DNA from: Formicarius rufipectus
Taxonomy: Eukaryota; Chordata; Aves; Passeriformes; Formicariidae
Length of the DNA: 64,000 nucleotides
Assembly (NCBI GenBank): GCA_013399695.1
Contig: VXAU01001100.1
Coordinates: forward strand, 1-64,000
Reading direction: 5' to 3'
Below are positions 61,742 through 64,000 of this stretch, piece by piece. Below the pieces are notes generated by a model. That model was not told where the DNA came from. It ran no database searches and saw only the letters and a list, made by a program, of their open reading frames with translations. Each line of letters starts with the position of its first letter. Position 1 is the stretch's first letter. The position numbers and the translations under genes are program-made.

Positions 61742-64000
61742 CAGAATTATTATTTTAAGGTCCTCAAGATGAAAGAGAAGGCCAGACCTCTGAGCAGACT
61801 GTGAAATAGTTTGATTGGCCAGATGATGATGCCCATTCCATCCAGAGTTGGTTCCCTTCCTCCTGCTGATCACTGCCTCACAACTATGAGACTCCTGCTG
61901 CTCATCATTTCTCCTCTCCTATTTAGAAATAAATAAATGTGCCCTGCCAATGGCCTTTTGAACTTCTGCCTTTGCTTGCCTTCTAGCTGTGGGGTGTGCA
62001 GCGCTCTTTGTGACCCCCTACTCTTTTTTTGTTTTCCTTCACCTCTCTCTCAAACATATTATGAGAAACCGAGAGCACAACATGTGTCTGGCATCTTGAA
62101 CTGCTTCTGCTTCTCTACCTTTAAGGATCACATTGTCAAGCCAACAATGTCTCTGCTGGCCTCTCTTTTGCTCCCTGGGATACAGCCCCATTTGAATTTC
62201 TTGCATTCATGAGCTTCCTATTACTTGCACTACAAAGTTTATCATACACAAAACTCTTCCTATTCTCTCTCTGGGATATACTAATCTTATTTCCCAGAGT
62301 AAGAGAGTTCACCCATTACCATATAATGTAGTCCCTATCCCAGGCACAATAGATTAATATGCCCAACATTTCTTTTGAAGCTGACAATGAAAATAAATTA
62401 AGAACAGAGTCACCTAACATTCAACAGCAATCTCATTAAAGTCTCAGACTGAAGATGGAGAAGGATAGTGAGAAAGAATGTTAAAAAAACACCAAATATT
62501 AATAAATAAAGGCTCCAGACAAGTCCCTTGTGCCATATAATACTTTGTCACTCATTATGATGCAATCATAGGCGTGAGGAATGAGCTCGTCTACATAAAC
62601 TGGGATTGCAGCCATGAGAAGACAGGGACCTTAATTAGTTGCACTTCTAACTTATAACTATTGCCTTTATAATAATAGAAGGATTCTATCTGTCTGTTAT
62701 AAAAATGTATCTCCAAAACACCTTCTGTGTCTATGCAGCATACTAGATGCTAACAGTGTTGGTTTTGTTGATAGTTTAGGTTTTTTCTCAGTCTCATTTC
62801 CCTATTGATTTCCATTTGTTTAATTTTCTTTTGACGTATCAGAAATCATCAATCACATAATTAAAAGGGAGATGAAGAATCATGATTAATTACTATTTAG
62901 AGCAAAGGAATGTTAAATCTCCTCAACAACTGAGTACATTCTGTGAAGGGCTGAATACCTCTTCAAGAAACTAGCTTAACTGGTTACACCACCTTCACCC
63001 ACTTCGGAGGCAATATTCAGAGGGATGTTTTCTTCTGATAAATTTTACTTCAGAGCTGCAAAGAGAAATCATCCAAAGCCAAGAAATTAATCATTAAAAA
63101 GTTACTCTTTTGTCATCTTTAATTAGTCTTTTATTGTACAATTGCACAACATATTTCCATAAGAAAATTGTCACATTTTGAGTACAAGATGGACAAGGGT
63201 TCATGAATGAGAGGACTATTCTGCATTTCCTGCTAGCTTCATATTTCAGAATACAGTCCCATTTACCTTATTTACCAAGGACCATCTAAGCCTTACTTTA
63301 ACAATAAGTATCCTTTTCCTTGCTAGGATTTGTTTTTACGATCCATCTAAAAGGTGTCAGAAAACCTCACAAACATTAATGGATACATGCATGTTTACAA
63401 CACTTTGGGAGACAGAAGCACAATCTGCATTTTCAATTGTTTGCTCCATTGAAACACCGTGTCTGGTTTTTTCAGGTGGATCGTTTGATACAATGCAAGG
63501 AAGAGCCTTCCCTCACAATGCTGTGGCTGCATTCTTCATGCCTGCACATTTTTCAGTAGTCAAAGATGTAGCAAAACTTACAGACTTCTCCAGATACTGC
63601 ACGTGTTTACTATTGCTAACATAGCATTTGTAGTAAATGAGAGATCATTCTGTTAAAATTTCAGTGCATAAGCAAGAAATACATCTTGAAGATCCTAAGA
63701 TGCCAGAAAATGTGACTTGCTCCTTTCCAAATGTCAGCTCCTAGTAATCACTTACTGACATAAGGCATAAGTCTAAAGAAAGTGTAAGACTGTATTTTAG
63801 GTAATTTTGTAAGGTATTATAAATAATAAAAAAAAAACCAAAACAAAACACTATCTGGGTAATTAAAGATATCTGAACTTTTTCTGATCTAACATCTCAG
63901 AAAAAAACGGGCAAAGGCAGCCTAGCAAATTCAAGTCTGCTGTAATAACCCACTGAAAATTGTAACTTAAAATTGGACAAAGATGCAATGTGGAAACAAT

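Larger units (their letters stand above)
57055..64000. other. AT-rich unique sequence with simple repeats, no gene recognised
   Basis: No gene recognised to the right edge. Contains (AAAC)n at 58263-58292, (CA)n at 58424-58446, a T-rich tract at 61695-61741, and a 16-bp-period duplication (aatgaaatacaat at 60398-60410 and 60414-60426). The stretch 62540-62660 is repeat-free and may be regulatory. Frames of 60-120 codons (for example 60370-60732 on the - strand) have no family resemblance. Confidence 0.55.

Noticed and set aside
61695..61760. Polypyrimidine tract plus cag as a splice acceptor
   Set aside because: The T-rich tract is better explained as simple sequence and no supported exon follows.
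1..64000. CRISPR arrays, operons, insertion sequences or other prokaryotic features
   Set aside because: None seen; mobile elements and composition are those of a bird nuclear genome.

Overview
This window reads as an AT-rich, gene-poor stretch of a bird nuclear genome. The reasons are several CR1 LINE fragments of avian type (some with the terminal 'attctgtga' tail), at least three LTRs of the abundant avian endogenous-retrovirus type, and otherwise A/T-rich unique sequence with short A-rich and dinucleotide repeats. I found no protein-coding gene, rRNA or functional tRNA. The open reading frames are short, do not resemble families I know, or lie inside mobile elements. The window could be a gene desert or part of a very large intron; sequence alone does not tell.

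Layout. 1-735: a GC-rich, probably LTR-retrotransposon-derived block entering from the left, with a 45-bp tandem repeat and a near-perfect CTCF-type motif. 0.8-16.5 kb: unique AT-rich DNA with several hairpins (7661-7692, 10695-10741, 11022-11172), an (AGGAG)8 array and one assembly gap. 16.5-22.5 kb: a CR1 cluster (two + strand avian copies, one - strand avian copy, one ancient - strand copy), including a decayed C-terminal piece of the CR1 reverse transcriptase frame. 22.5-26.6 kb: unique. 26.6-42.1 kb: four LTR or LTR-like elements, all with their transcriptional sense on the - strand, a small CR1 end and a second gap. 42.9-43.6 kb: an ancient CR1-like remnant, followed by a pre-miRNA-like or MITE-like hairpin at 43902-43996. 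44-64 kb: mostly unique sequence with an uninterrupted 82-A tract, at least two stretches that read like conserved regulatory DNA (45720-45960 and 55560-55915), and an isolated CpG-rich tRNA-derived SINE on the - strand at about 56809-57054.

The best leads are the SINE (type II tRNA head, perfect A and B boxes, little CpG decay, AAC tail, unfamiliar 3' body), the two long hairpins, the CTCF motif in the left-edge element and the homeodomain-site-rich block near 55.6-55.9 kb. Nothing here looks like a multigene system. Family names rest on my memory of avian repeat consensus sequences and were not checked by alignment.
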